Shown here: positions 1 to 6,819 of the stretch, piece by piece
Layout: each line of letters starts with the position of its first letter
Position numbering within the stretch: position 1 is the stretch's first letter
Assembly: GCA_900764955.1 (NCBI GenBank)
Contig: CAAFPY010000044.1
Location: forward strand, 1-18,092
DNA: 18,092 nucleotides
Source: an uncultured Collinsella sp.
GTDB lineage: Bacteria; Actinomycetota; Coriobacteriia; Coriobacteriales; Coriobacteriaceae
Reading direction: 5' to 3'
Program-made: the position numbers and the translations under genes
The notes under the pieces: generated by a model
The model's database searches: none
Seen by the model: the letters and a program-made list of their open reading frames with translations, nothing else
What the model was told of the DNA's origin: nothing

Positions 1-1
1 G

Positions 2-355
2 ACGCTCAGGCGTCTCTCGTATGCGCAAGTTGGCATGGGTGCGTCCGAGGGCACGTTCGATACCGGCGAGTTGCATATCGATTTTGATGCCGGCATCGCC
101 ACGATGGATGGCGAGGAACTGCATCTGACGCCGATCGAGTACAAGCTCTTGTGCCTGCTGGCACACAACGCCGACAAGGTGCTGACGCACCAGTTTATCC
201 TGCACGAGATTTGGGGCACGGCGACCAAGAGCGACCTGGCGAGCCTGCGCGTCTTTATGGGTACGCTGCGCAAGAAGATCGAGTCCGATCCCGCGCACCC
301 GCGTTACATCCAAACCCATGTAGGCATTGGCTACCGCCTAGTCACCCAAGGCTAG
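2..355 (+). CDS. kdpE: KdpE-like response regulator, C-terminal part (5' truncated by window edge)
   Basis: This is the C-terminal DNA-binding half of an OmpR/PhoB-type two-component response regulator. The frame is open to the left edge, so the receiver domain lies outside the window. The winged-helix domain is visible: a beta-strand lead-in (GELHIDFDAG), then LTPIEYKLLCLL, the helices around KVLTHQFILHEIWG, the recognition-helix stretch LRVFMGTLRKKIE, and the terminal wing VGIGYRL. The motif order and wording (LTPIEY, VLT, IWG, RVFMGTLRKKIE, DPAHPRYI, GIGYR) are closest to KdpE, which activates the kdpFABC high-affinity potassium pump under potassium limitation or osmotic stress. Calling the family is safe. 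Calling it KdpE rather than another OmpR-type regulator rests on recalled similarity. An internal ATG at 35 is not the real start, because coding similarity appears to continue upstream of it. Confidence 0.85.
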   Translation, partial: TLRRLSYAQVGMGASEGTFDTGELHIDFDAGIATMDGEELHLTPIEYKLLCLLAHNADKVLTHQFILHEIWGTATKSDLASLRVFMGTLRKKIESDPAHPRYIQTHVGIGYRLVTQG

Positions 356-380
356 ATCGCCAACCACCATCCCAATATGA

Positions 381-445
381 GTTGCGGTGAAATACGGTCT
401 AAATTTGCCTAATTCCAGGCAAAACAGTCCGTATTCCACCGCAAC
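381..445. repeat. 65-bp imperfect palindrome between convergent genes
   Basis: The outer arms GTTGCGGTGAAATACGG (381-397) and CCGTATTCCACCGCAAC (429-445) pair over 17 positions with one mismatch. A second, inner stem is formed by TTTGCCT (about 407-413 region) and AGGCAAA further in. It lies between the stop of the kdpE-like gene and the stop of rlmKL, which face each other. It could be a bidirectional transcription terminator, although no clean T-run follows either arm. It could also be a copy of a dispersed REP-like or MITE-like intergenic repeat. Neither role can be decided from one copy. Confidence 0.7.
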
Positions 446-449
446 TTTG

Positions 450-3008
450 TTATCTGCCCTTAGGCTTGCTGGCGTAGAACTTCTTCTTTTTGGGCTTGCC
501 GGCGGGGGAGGGTTTGCCGGCAAAGTTGGACTTGCCGTTGCCGGCCTGCGCGTGCGCGGGTACTGCCGCACGGGGCTTGCGGGCCTCGGGGTTGCGCAGC
601 TCCTCGGTTCGCTCGGCAATTTCCTCGGCGCTAAAGCCGACCTCGGCCATGGCGTCCTCGATGGGCAGGCGGCGCACGATATAGCAATGGTGCACCTTCT
701 GGTTGCGTGCGAAGTCCTCGGGGATGGTCTGCGCCGTTATGTCCTGTAGCACCACGCCCGCGCGTGCGAGCTTGCGTGTCTCGGGGCGGAAGCCTCGCAG
801 GTTGCAGCTAAAGATGGCATGGCCGCCCTGTGCGAGCAGGCGCGATACGCCGGCCAAAAGCTCAACATGGTCGCGCTGAACATCCCAGGTGCGGCGGCCC
901 ATCTTGGACGAGTTCGAAAACGTGGGCGGATCGACAAAGATCAGGTCCCAGCGGTTGCGCGTCTGGCGCTGGTCGCGAATCCAGGCGAGCACGTCGTCGC
1001 GCACAAAGTGGTGTTGCGATCCCACAAAGCCGTTCTGGCGCATGTTGCGCTCGGCCCAGTCCAGGTAGGTGTTGGAGAGGTCGACCGTCACGGTTTCCTC
1101 GACGCCGCCGTCGGCCGCATAGCAGGTAGCGGTGCCGGTGTAGGCGAACAGGTTGAGGAAGCGGCGTGCCTGCTTGGCGTGCTCGCGCACCAGATCGCGC
1201 GTGACGCGGTGGTCCAAGAAGATGCCCACGTCCAGGTAGTCGTCAAAGTTGACGGCAAAGGTAAGACCGCCTTCCTCGATGAGCGGCAGGCGACGGCGCG
1301 CGATGTTGGCGCGCTCGCCCGAGCCGCCCTTGCCGGCGCCCTGCTTGCCGTACTGCGAGCCGCCGCGCGAACGCATGCGTGCCTTGGCGTGCACGTGCTC
1401 GGCCGGAACATCCAGGATGCGCGGCGCGATGGCCAAGATATCGAGCATGCGGGCCTGGGCCAGCGCCGGGTCGATGGTCTTGGGTGCGGCGTATTCGGCG
1501 ATGACGAGCCAACGGCCCGGTGTCTGCGGGCAGCCCTCGTACAGGTCGATGGCGGCGGAGTAATCGGGCAGGTCGGCATCGTAGACGCGGTAGCAGCTCA
1601 CGCCCTCGCGCTTGGCCCACTTGCGGCGCAGGCGTGCGTTCTTGCGCAGGCGGTTGGCGAACTGCTCGGACTCGGGGATGAGCACGGGCAGCGGCTTGCC
1701 GTCGCCCAGGTCGAGCGTGGCGGCAGGTTCGGACATGGGGGTGTTGGCGGCTTCGTCTTCGGCATCTGCGGTCTTGTCCTCGGCATCCGTGCTGGTCGCA
1801 GCTTCAAATGCCGCGGCGGCGTGGTCGAGCGAGGGCCAAACCTCGATAGTCGCCTCTTCGTTGTTGGGCATGACGGCAATGGAGCGCGCGGGCTCGGCAT
1901 GGAGCGCGCGGGCCAGCAGGCCGTCGCGGGTGAGCGCGGCGACCGGTGCCGAAGCAAGCTCGGGCGCGCGACGCAGCTCGCCGACCAACGTCATGGCGTC
2001 ATGCATAAGCGACAGCGGTGTCTCGGTCGTATCCGCGACGAGGGCGGCACCGGCGACGGCGCCCGCGTGGTCCAGTACGGTGGCAGATTTTGCGCCGCAA
2101 AAATCGACAAAGCGCTTGTAGCCGGCGCACCTGACCATGCACTCGGCGGTTTTGCGGGCGGCGGGGTCGATGTCTACGGCAACGATGCGCGCCTGGCGCT
2201 CGCGCGCGGCCGCCTCGCGCTCGGCCGCCTCGGCAAGCAGCTGCTCCCACAGGGCGGCGTCGTGCAGCTGCCAGCCCTCAAAGCCCCAGCGCTCGCGTGC
2301 GGCGCCCGGGGCGCGGTCGGTTAGGATATTCACTGCCTCCAGCAGCAGGCCGCCGCCGGCGCACGAGGCGTCGACCAGTGTGGGTAGAGCCTCGTTCTCG
2401 TAATCATCGGCCGTCAGCTCGCGCTCGCACAGTGCGGTCCAGCCGACCTGCGCCAACACCAGGGCGGCGTAGTCGGGGCGTAGCACGTGCGCGCCCTCGC
2501 CGGCGCGGGTCGCGGCGGGCGGCAGGCGCTTGAACAGCGGGTCGCCCGAAAGGTCCAGGCTGATGCTCGCGCGGCGCTGACGCAACGAAAGCAGCAGGTG
2601 AACATCGGGGTCGGCGGCATCGACATCGGCGCGACGGCCCGTGGTCTCGGCCAGACGGTCGCATAGCGCGTCCTTGGCGCGCAGGGCCGAGAAGCGCGTG
2701 TTGCGCAGCTGCTCGGTCACGCCGCGGGCGGTAATGGCGATGGTGGCGCCGGGGCGGACGATGCTCTCCCAGGCGATGTCGTAAACGCCGTCGTACAACT
2801 CATCGGCATCCTGCGCCTCAAAGCGCCCAAGCACCACAAACACGCGGCTGGCCAGGCGCGACCACAGGCAGGCGCGGTAGCCTTCTTCGAGCTCGCCCTC
2901 AAACGTAGCGCGGCCCTTCAGGCGGCGGACATGCGAAAGCCCGAGCCGCTTGAGCTCGTCGGCGAGTGCGGATTCAAAGCCCTCGGGGCAGCTTGCATAA
3001 AATTCCAT
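450..3008 (-). CDS. rlmKL: Fused 23S rRNA methyltransferase RlmKL with degenerate RlmL half
   Basis: In E. coli this protein methylates 23S rRNA at m2G2445 (RlmL half) and m7G2069 (RlmK half). The predicted product has 852 residues, longer than E. coli's roughly 700. Residues 1-160 form the THUMP-containing RNA-binding part (WSRLASRVFVVLG, then LDLSGD at 151-156). The middle domain aligns with RlmL through LTDRAPG...RWGFEGWQLHD (229-250). Its SAM motif reads DASCAGGGLLLEA (213-225) instead of DPMCGSGTLLIEA, and the catalytic NPPYG is replaced by VADTTETPL (324-332). The RlmK half is intact: NRLRKN (452-457), YRVYDADLPDY (473-483), the SAM loop NLFAYTGTAT (619-628), DPPTFSNSSKM (693-703). A low-complexity insert (about 400-430) and a Lys-rich tail (820-852) are extra. 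The start at 3008 is chosen because AGAGAGG lies just upstream and MEFYASCPEG matches the family N-terminus; a longer frame to 3083 lacks this support. Confidence 0.92.
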   Translation of the reverse strand: MEFYASCPEGFESALADELKRLGLSHVRRLKGRATFEGELEEGYRACLWSRLASRVFVVLGRFEAQDADELYDGVYDIAWESIVRPGATIAITARGVTEQLRNTRFSALRAKDALCDRLAETTGRRADVDAADPDVHLLLSLRQRRASISLDLSGDPLFKRLPPAATRAGEGAHVLRPDYAALVLAQVGWTALCERELTADDYENEALPTLVDASCAGGGLLLEAVNILTDRAPGAARERWGFEGWQLHDAALWEQLLAEAAEREAAARERQARIVAVDIDPAARKTAECMVRCAGYKRFVDFCGAKSATVLDHAGAVAGAALVADTTETPLSLMHDAMTLVGELRRAPELASAPVAALTRDGLLARALHAEPARSIAVMPNNEEATIEVWPSLDHAAAAFEAATSTDAEDKTADAEDEAANTPMSEPAATLDLGDGKPLPVLIPESEQFANRLRKNARLRRKWAKREGVSCYRVYDADLPDYSAAIDLYEGCPQTPGRWLVIAEYAAPKTIDPALAQARMLDILAIAPRILDVPAEHVHAKARMRSRGGSQYGKQGAGKGGSGERANIARRRLPLIEEGGLTFAVNFDDYLDVGIFLDHRVTRDLVREHAKQARRFLNLFAYTGTATCYAADGGVEETVTVDLSNTYLDWAERNMRQNGFVGSQHHFVRDDVLAWIRDQRQTRNRWDLIFVDPPTFSNSSKMGRRTWDVQRDHVELLAGVSRLLAQGGHAIFSCNLRGFRPETRKLARAGVVLQDITAQTIPEDFARNQKVHHCYIVRRLPIEDAMAEVGFSAEEIAERTEELRNPEARKPRAAVPAHAQAGNGKSNFAGKPSPAGKPKKKKFYASKPKGR

Positions 3009-3035
3009 GGGTGACCTCTCTGGTTGCGTCGCTCC

Positions 3036-3041
3036 ATTATA
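3036..3041 (-). promoter_or_regulatory. Probable -10 box of rlmKL
   Basis: Read on the minus strand this is TATAAT, a perfect -10 hexamer, 28-33 bases upstream of the rlmKL start codon at 3008. No convincing -35 hexamer is seen at the usual distance, so the promoter call is tentative. Confidence 0.45.
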
Positions 3042-3259
3042 TGATGGATGCTTCGTTTGCCATCGCCCCCGAAAGGAACCCATATGATTGATGCGTGCTC
3101 CTTGATTCCCATTTTCATTGCAACAGCCTCAGGACTCGGGGTCTCGCACAGGCTCCCGCCGCCTTACAGAACTGAAAGCTGGGCGTAGGGCAAATCCACG
3201 GCACGTGACCTGCGATTGCTCGGCCATAGATGGCGTAATCGGGGCCAAGGGAGGGCATC
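3042..3259. other. Mostly empty intergenic stretch, possible left edge of the carbohydrate module
   Basis: No credible gene, RNA or terminator is seen here. A 34-codon plus-strand frame (3084-3188) begins with ATG behind GAAAGGA, but its product (starting MIDACSLIPIF) resembles nothing recognised. The right-hand end carries the ribosome site of the small protein that starts at 3260. This is where housekeeping genes give way to sugar genes. Confidence 0.4.
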
Positions 3260-3409
3260 ATGCGCAAGGGAAACGAGAGCTGGTTCTGGCACGCGAACGA
3301 CATGGTGGTGGCGGGCGACATGAACCTCGTGGTCCGCGTCCTGTGGGTCGCGCTCATCGTAGGCATCGGCGTCGCGACGATGGCCACGCTCTGGATCGTC
3401 ACGAGGTAG
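3260..3409 (+). CDS. Small single-pass membrane protein (49 aa), unknown function
   Basis: This short frame encodes 49 residues starting MRKGNESWFW and ending in TRP-free LWIVTR. The case for a real gene is a very good ribosome site (AAGGGAGG, 3248-3255) five bases before the ATG, together with the protein's layout. A polar, aromatic N-terminal segment (residues 1-20) is followed by one long hydrophobic helix from about 23 to 47, and the last residue is Arg. It has no recognised family. No promoter is evident upstream, and it converges on the HAD gene that ends at 3462. It could be a free small membrane protein or the relic of a larger membrane gene. Confidence is moderate because the evidence is only the ribosome site and hydrophobicity. 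Confidence 0.5.
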   Translation: MRKGNESWFWHANDMVVAGDMNLVVRVLWVALIVGIGVATMATLWIVTR

Positions 3410-3461
3410 CGCGCCACGAACGGATGACGAGGCACGCGGCGCATGCCACGCTGGCGGAACC

Positions 3462-4289
3462 CTAGCCTCGCTGCTGGACAATCTGTTCGATGAGCTTCGC
3501 GACGGAGTCCTCGGCTGCGTCCCCGATCAGGTGATGGGCCGCGGCCTTCGCCTCTGGCATCGCGCCCGCGACTGCGTAGGAGTTCGGCACCTTTTCGAGG
3601 AGCGTCACGTCGTTTTCCGAGTCTCCGATAAAAGCGACCTCGTCCAGCGTGACCCCAAGGCTGCCGAGAAGCGCGTCGAGTCCGTTTACTTTGCTCCAGC
3701 CAGCCGGAACAACATCGAGGAAGAATGGGACGGGCGAGGGGAAATCAAGCTCTGGGCAGGCTTCCTTGCATCGACTCCGAACGACTTCCGTCGGGGCGGA
3801 GCTGACGTTGACGAAGATGCCGGCGGTGATGACGTCAAGGTTCGTGGGCACGTCTCCGAGCGCCATGTCTCTTCCGGAGTCCTTAACGATTTCCAGGGCG
3901 AATTCGTCGCCAGGCTCGACGGCGCAAAGGAACTGCTCGCAGCGTTTGCCTGTCTCATCGATATCGGCGACTAGCCAGAGTGACGTCCCCGCGTAGGGGC
4001 GTACGGCGCTATCGAGCTTGACGAGGGCCTCCGTCGAGAGCGTCTTTTTGAACACGAGTTCACCGCTGGAGAAGACCTTCTTTCCGTTGGCCATGATGCC
4101 GGTCGAGAAACAGCGCGCGTCGCCGTCAAAGGCATCGGCCAGGTCGGCGTAGTCGCGGCCGCTTGCGGGGCCGAACGCGATGCCCGCATCAAGCGCCGAA
4201 AGAATCGCGCTGTGCGTGCGCTCCGATACGACCCTTGAGCCAAACGGCAGCAGGGTCCCGTCCATGTCTGCGAGGATGAGCTTTATCAA
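3462..4289 (-). CDS. HAD-superfamily (Cof/IIB type) sugar-phosphatase
   Basis: A 275-residue cytoplasmic haloacid-dehalogenase-family phosphatase of the Cof/YbiV/YigL type, which typically removes phosphate from sugar phosphates. The Mg-dependent motifs are complete: motif I DMDGT (8-12, nucleophile D8 and acid/base D10), motif II in ASGRDY (42-47), the motif III lysine K200 in GWSKVNG, and motif IV GDSEND (222-227). The IIB cap lies between residues 85 and 190. The start is a TTG at 4289: it follows GGGAGGA at good spacing, and any later ATG would cut off motif I. The gene lies 49 bases downstream of the RpiR regulator on the same strand and is probably co-transcribed with it. This suggests a role in disposing of the phosphorylated sugar produced by the neighbouring PTS. 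The exact substrate cannot be told from sequence. Confidence 0.88.
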   Translation of the reverse strand: MIKLILADMDGTLLPFGSRVVSERTHSAILSALDAGIAFGPASGRDYADLADAFDGDARCFSTGIMANGKKVFSSGELVFKKTLSTEALVKLDSAVRPYAGTSLWLVADIDETGKRCEQFLCAVEPGDEFALEIVKDSGRDMALGDVPTNLDVITAGIFVNVSSAPTEVVRSRCKEACPELDFPSPVPFFLDVVPAGWSKVNGLDALLGSLGVTLDEVAFIGDSENDVTLLEKVPNSYAVAGAMPEAKAAAHHLIGDAAEDSVAKLIEQIVQQRG

Positions 4290-4338
4290 GGGGTCCTCCC
4301 GTTTCGGTCTGGGCGTCGGTGCGCCGGTGTGCGTCGTC

Positions 4339-5202
4339 CTAGCTGTATTGCCTGTCTCCCAAGAGATTCTTCGAGATGATCCTGTTAAGCTCTACCGGGT
4401 CATCCCAGCAAGAGGTCAGGAAGAGGAACAGCAGCTCGATGACGAAGTTGATCGAGCTGTGCGAGAAGGCGACCTCGGTTCCGGTGATGGCCTGATCTCG
4501 CGAGATGGCTCGGATGATATACGTGGCACGCTTCGCGAGCGGCGTATCTGGGTTGTCTGTGATCATGATGATGGGGGTGTTCGAATCCTCGGCAGAGTCG
4601 AATATGTTGACGAGGCGCTTCGAGTATCCGGACGTCGAAATGACGAGCAGGATGTCATTCTCCTTGAGGCTGGTTGCGGCGGAGACCATGGCATCGGTGG
4701 TACTGGGGCAAAACGCCCTGACTCCAACCTGTGAGAGCTTGAACGCCGCGTTTACGCCCATGCTAATCGAGTTGCCGACGCCCGCAATCAGGACGAGGTT
4801 GGCGTTGTGGAGCAGATTGACGACTGCCGAAAAGTCATCGGAGTCAATGAGCGAGGCGGTTTGGGAGAGCTCCTTGACCTTGTGAGACAGGACGTACTTA
4901 ATGGAGCCCTCGACGTCGTCCAGAGTAACCTTGCCGCCCGTGGCCTTTTCCTCGCCGGAGGCCCTGCTGATGGATATGCCGAGCGCCAGACGCATGTCCG
5001 AATAGGTTCGGTAGTCAAGCGTCCTTGCGAACCTCGAAACAGACGCCGGTGACGTACCGGTTTCTGCGGCGAGTTCGCGGACGGTCATCGTTGCGACGTC
5101 CGACGGGTGGTCGAGCACATACGTTGCGATTGCCTTCTCCGAGGGGGATAGGCTGCTCATGACCGCGCAGATGTGGCTGAGCACATCCCCTGTCTTATCC
5201 AT
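4339..5202 (-). CDS. RpiR/MurR-family transcriptional regulator (HTH + SIS)
   Basis: A 287-residue sugar-phosphate-responsive regulator. The N-terminal RpiR helix-turn-helix spans roughly residues 1-78, with the turn and recognition helix in VRELAAETGTSPASVSRFAR (41-60), the usual wording of the family. A SIS (sugar isomerase) domain follows from about 120 to 260. It includes the phosphosugar-loop stretch VLIAGVGNSISMG (137-149) and LLVISTSGYSKRLVN (185-199). SIS domains of this family bind phosphorylated sugars. The ATG at 5202 is preceded by AAGGAG at normal spacing. It diverges from the MFS/aldolase/PTS operon, and the shared intergenic region contains TGAAA/TTTCA palindromes of the sort this family binds. 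It is therefore the likely regulator of both arms, as activator or repressor. The HAD phosphatase gene follows it. Confidence 0.93.
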   Translation of the reverse strand: MDKTGDVLSHICAVMSSLSPSEKAIATYVLDHPSDVATMTVRELAAETGTSPASVSRFARTLDYRTYSDMRLALGISISRASGEEKATGGKVTLDDVEGSIKYVLSHKVKELSQTASLIDSDDFSAVVNLLHNANLVLIAGVGNSISMGVNAAFKLSQVGVRAFCPSTTDAMVSAATSLKENDILLVISTSGYSKRLVNIFDSAEDSNTPIIMITDNPDTPLAKRATYIIRAISRDQAITGTEVAFSHSSINFVIELLFLFLTSCWDDPVELNRIISKNLLGDRQYS

Positions 5203-5274
5203 GGTTACTCCTTGGCCCTAGTTTGCTTTGTATCTTAGGTCAAGAGAGATGAAAATAAAGCAAAATGTTTCATA

Positions 5275-5299
5275 AGCGGTGAAATAGCGTTTCACCGCT
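5275..5299. promoter_or_regulatory. Perfect inverted repeat AGCGGTGAAA-N5-TTTCACCGCT, likely RpiR operator
   Basis: Two 10-base arms (5275-5284 and 5290-5299) are perfectly complementary around the spacer TAGCG. TGAAA...TTTCA cores are characteristic of operators of RpiR/MurR-family regulators. The site lies about 75 bases upstream of the RpiR-type gene and upstream of the MFS operon, so binding could control both. No T-run follows, which argues against a terminator. Confidence 0.6.
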
Positions 5300-5306
5300 G
5301 ATTTCC

Positions 5307-5320
5307 TACCGTTCACGGTA
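5307..5320. promoter_or_regulatory. Palindrome TACCGT-TC-ACGGTA, shared with two other control regions
   Basis: A perfect 6-bp half-site palindrome with a 2-base spacer. Close relatives occur at 13959-13972 (GACCGT-TC-ACGGAA) and 17211-17224 (TTCCGT-GA-ACGGAA), each upstream of a sugar operon. The recurrence in three intergenic control regions suggests a binding site for one common regulator. Confidence 0.5.
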
Positions 5321-5529
5321 AATCGGTGCTTCCCCGGCACAATCTCATCTTGAGCTGCTATCTTATGAGCCGTGAAACAACGGCACAAAAACGATGAAAC
5401 AACAGAACATTGTTCCAACGCCTCACAACTTCGTTTCACGCTAGATGGCGAATCACTTCGAAGCCCAGACAGGCACCCGGCGAGCAAGAAGGGAGAAGCA
5501 CGATACACAACGCCAGGACAAACGCAAGC

Positions 5530-6705
5530 ATGACTTCGCTGTTCTTCGCGAACGTCCTCTACTGGGTCTGCGCGGGCGTGTACTCGCCGTTCCTCTCCGC
5601 TCACTACACGAGCCTCGGCCTCAGCGCAGCCCAGACCGGCATCCTCCTCGCGGCGACCCCGGTGTGTGCGCTCGCCATCCAGCCGCTCTGGTCGACGATC
5701 GCCGACAAGCTCGGGCGCCGCCGCGCGGTCATCGTGATCCTCTGCCTTGCGGCGGCGGTACTCGCTCCGCTGTATTACCTGGCGTCGACGTTCGTCCCGG
5801 TCCTTCTCGTAACCTTTGCGTTCTCGGCGTTTTTCTCGGGGCTCCTGCCCCTGAGCGACTCCCTCGTCATCGAGCTCGCGGATCGCTCTGGCCTGGACTT
5901 TTCTCGCATTCGCATGGGTGGCACTATCGGCTATGCCATCGTCGTCCTGATCGTCGGTCGGCTGCTCGACATGGCTCCTCAAATCCAGTTCGCGGTGGTC
6001 TCTGCCGCGCTGGTGGTCTTCGCGGCTCACATGTGGCGCCTCCCCGAGGCGGGAATTCGCGCCAATGCCGCGGACGATCCCAAGGTCTCCCACGGAAAGG
6101 GCCTCCTCTCGCTGTTCACCAGCAATGAGATCGCCTTCGTCTTGGTCTTCGCCTTCATCAGTTCGGCCGCGATTGGCTTCATCGGGGCGTTCTTGGGCCG
6201 CTACGCGGTCGAGCTTGGCGAGGGTCAGAACCTCGTGGGCGTCCTGAGTGCGGTCTCCGCTGCGAGCGAGATCCCCATCCTGCTCGTTTCCTCCAAGCTG
6301 GTCAGGCGCTTCGGCGAGATGAACCTCCTGATCTTTTCCTGCTTCATGGCGGCGCTCAGGCTCGTGCTCGTGGGCACCGGCATCGTCCCGGTCATGATCT
6401 GCGGCCAGCTGCTGCAGAGCGTGAGTTACATGACCGTCTACTACTCCTGCGTTACCTACATTGCCAACCACACTTACGAGGATTGTCGCGCTCGAGGTCA
6501 GAGCGCCTTCGCGATGGTTCAGAGCGGTCTGTCCGTCGTGGTTGCGAACCTGTTTGGCGGTTGGGCGTGCGACGCGCTCGGCACGCACACGGGTTTTCTG
6601 GCCTTCGCCCTCGCTTCAACGATTGCTGCGGTCGTTGCTCTTGTGGCGTACGTACTGTGGCGTCGAAGCGCAGCGCCACAGCCTGAGGGCCAGTCGGCCG
6701 CATAG
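5530..6705 (+). CDS. MFS transporter (MFS_1-like / HcaT-LacY type)
   Basis: A 391-residue integral membrane carrier of the major facilitator superfamily, predicted to have 12 helices. The N-terminal helix LFFANVLYWVCAGVYSPFLS leads to a short GLSAAQTGILLA stretch typical of the MFS_1-like group (HcaT, LacY-like symporters). The loop 2-3 motif ADKLGRRR (58-65) is intact. Acidic residues D110 and E115 lie in a membrane segment (LPLSDSLVIEL), and a cytoplasmic central loop around 171-195 separates the halves. The start is set at the ATG at 5530. Upstream in-frame TTG codons would add a polar, non-family extension, although the ribosome site here (AGGA, 11 bases away) is weak. It is the first gene of the plus-strand operon, 114 bases before the aldolase. 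Having an MFS carrier beside a complete PTS is unusual: it may import a non-PTS form of the substrate or export a product. Confidence 0.88.
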   Translation: MTSLFFANVLYWVCAGVYSPFLSAHYTSLGLSAAQTGILLAATPVCALAIQPLWSTIADKLGRRRAVIVILCLAAAVLAPLYYLASTFVPVLLVTFAFSAFFSGLLPLSDSLVIELADRSGLDFSRIRMGGTIGYAIVVLIVGRLLDMAPQIQFAVVSAALVVFAAHMWRLPEAGIRANAADDPKVSHGKGLLSLFTSNEIAFVLVFAFISSAAIGFIGAFLGRYAVELGEGQNLVGVLSAVSAASEIPILLVSSKLVRRFGEMNLLIFSCFMAALRLVLVGTGIVPVMICGQLLQSVSYMTVYYSCVTYIANHTYEDCRARGQSAFAMVQSGLSVVVANLFGGWACDALGTHTGFLAFALASTIAAVVALVAYVLWRRSAAPQPEGQSAA

Positions 6706-6819
6706 GCTCCACCGCGTTTTGCAAGCGCCTGCCTGCCTCGCGCTTCTCTTCGTGTTCAACCAGCTGACGAGCTGAGAACTGTCCAATCCAATGGTTATCC
6801 AAGTGAAAGGAAGACAAAG

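Larger units (their letters stand above)
5203..5529. promoter_or_regulatory. Divergent control region between rpiR-type gene and MFS operon
   Basis: This 327-base region is AT-richer than its surroundings and must drive both operons. TGAAA or TTTCA half-sites occur at 5250-5254, 5268-5272, 5280-5284, 5290-5294, 5373-5377, 5395-5399 and 5434-5438. They include ATGAAA-N13-TTTCAT (5249-5273). A separate 14-bp palindrome lies at 5307-5320, and GCCGT-N6-ACGGC at 5369-5384. On the minus strand TAAGAT, about 30 bases above the regulator's start, could be a -10. No promoter for the MFS side is convincing. Confidence 0.6.

Noticed and set aside
819..2324. Long plus-strand open frame (501 codons) opposite rlmKL
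   Set aside because: It is the mirror of a GC-rich real gene; its translation is Gly/Ala/Val-rich with no family features, while the minus strand clearly encodes RlmKL.
3009..3083. Upstream extension of rlmKL to an earlier in-frame start
   Set aside because: The added 25 residues are not family-like, and the promoter -10 and ribosome site support the start at 3008.
3084..3188. 34-codon plus-strand frame with ATG behind GAAAGGA
   Set aside because: The product resembles no family and is very short. It could be a truncated gene start at the module edge, but evidence is too thin to annotate.
5410..5529. Earlier TTG start for the MFS gene
   Set aside because: The 40-residue extension is polar and charged before the first membrane helix. 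A strong AAGGGAG (about 5489-5495) does precede an in-frame ATA, but ATA is an unlikely start.
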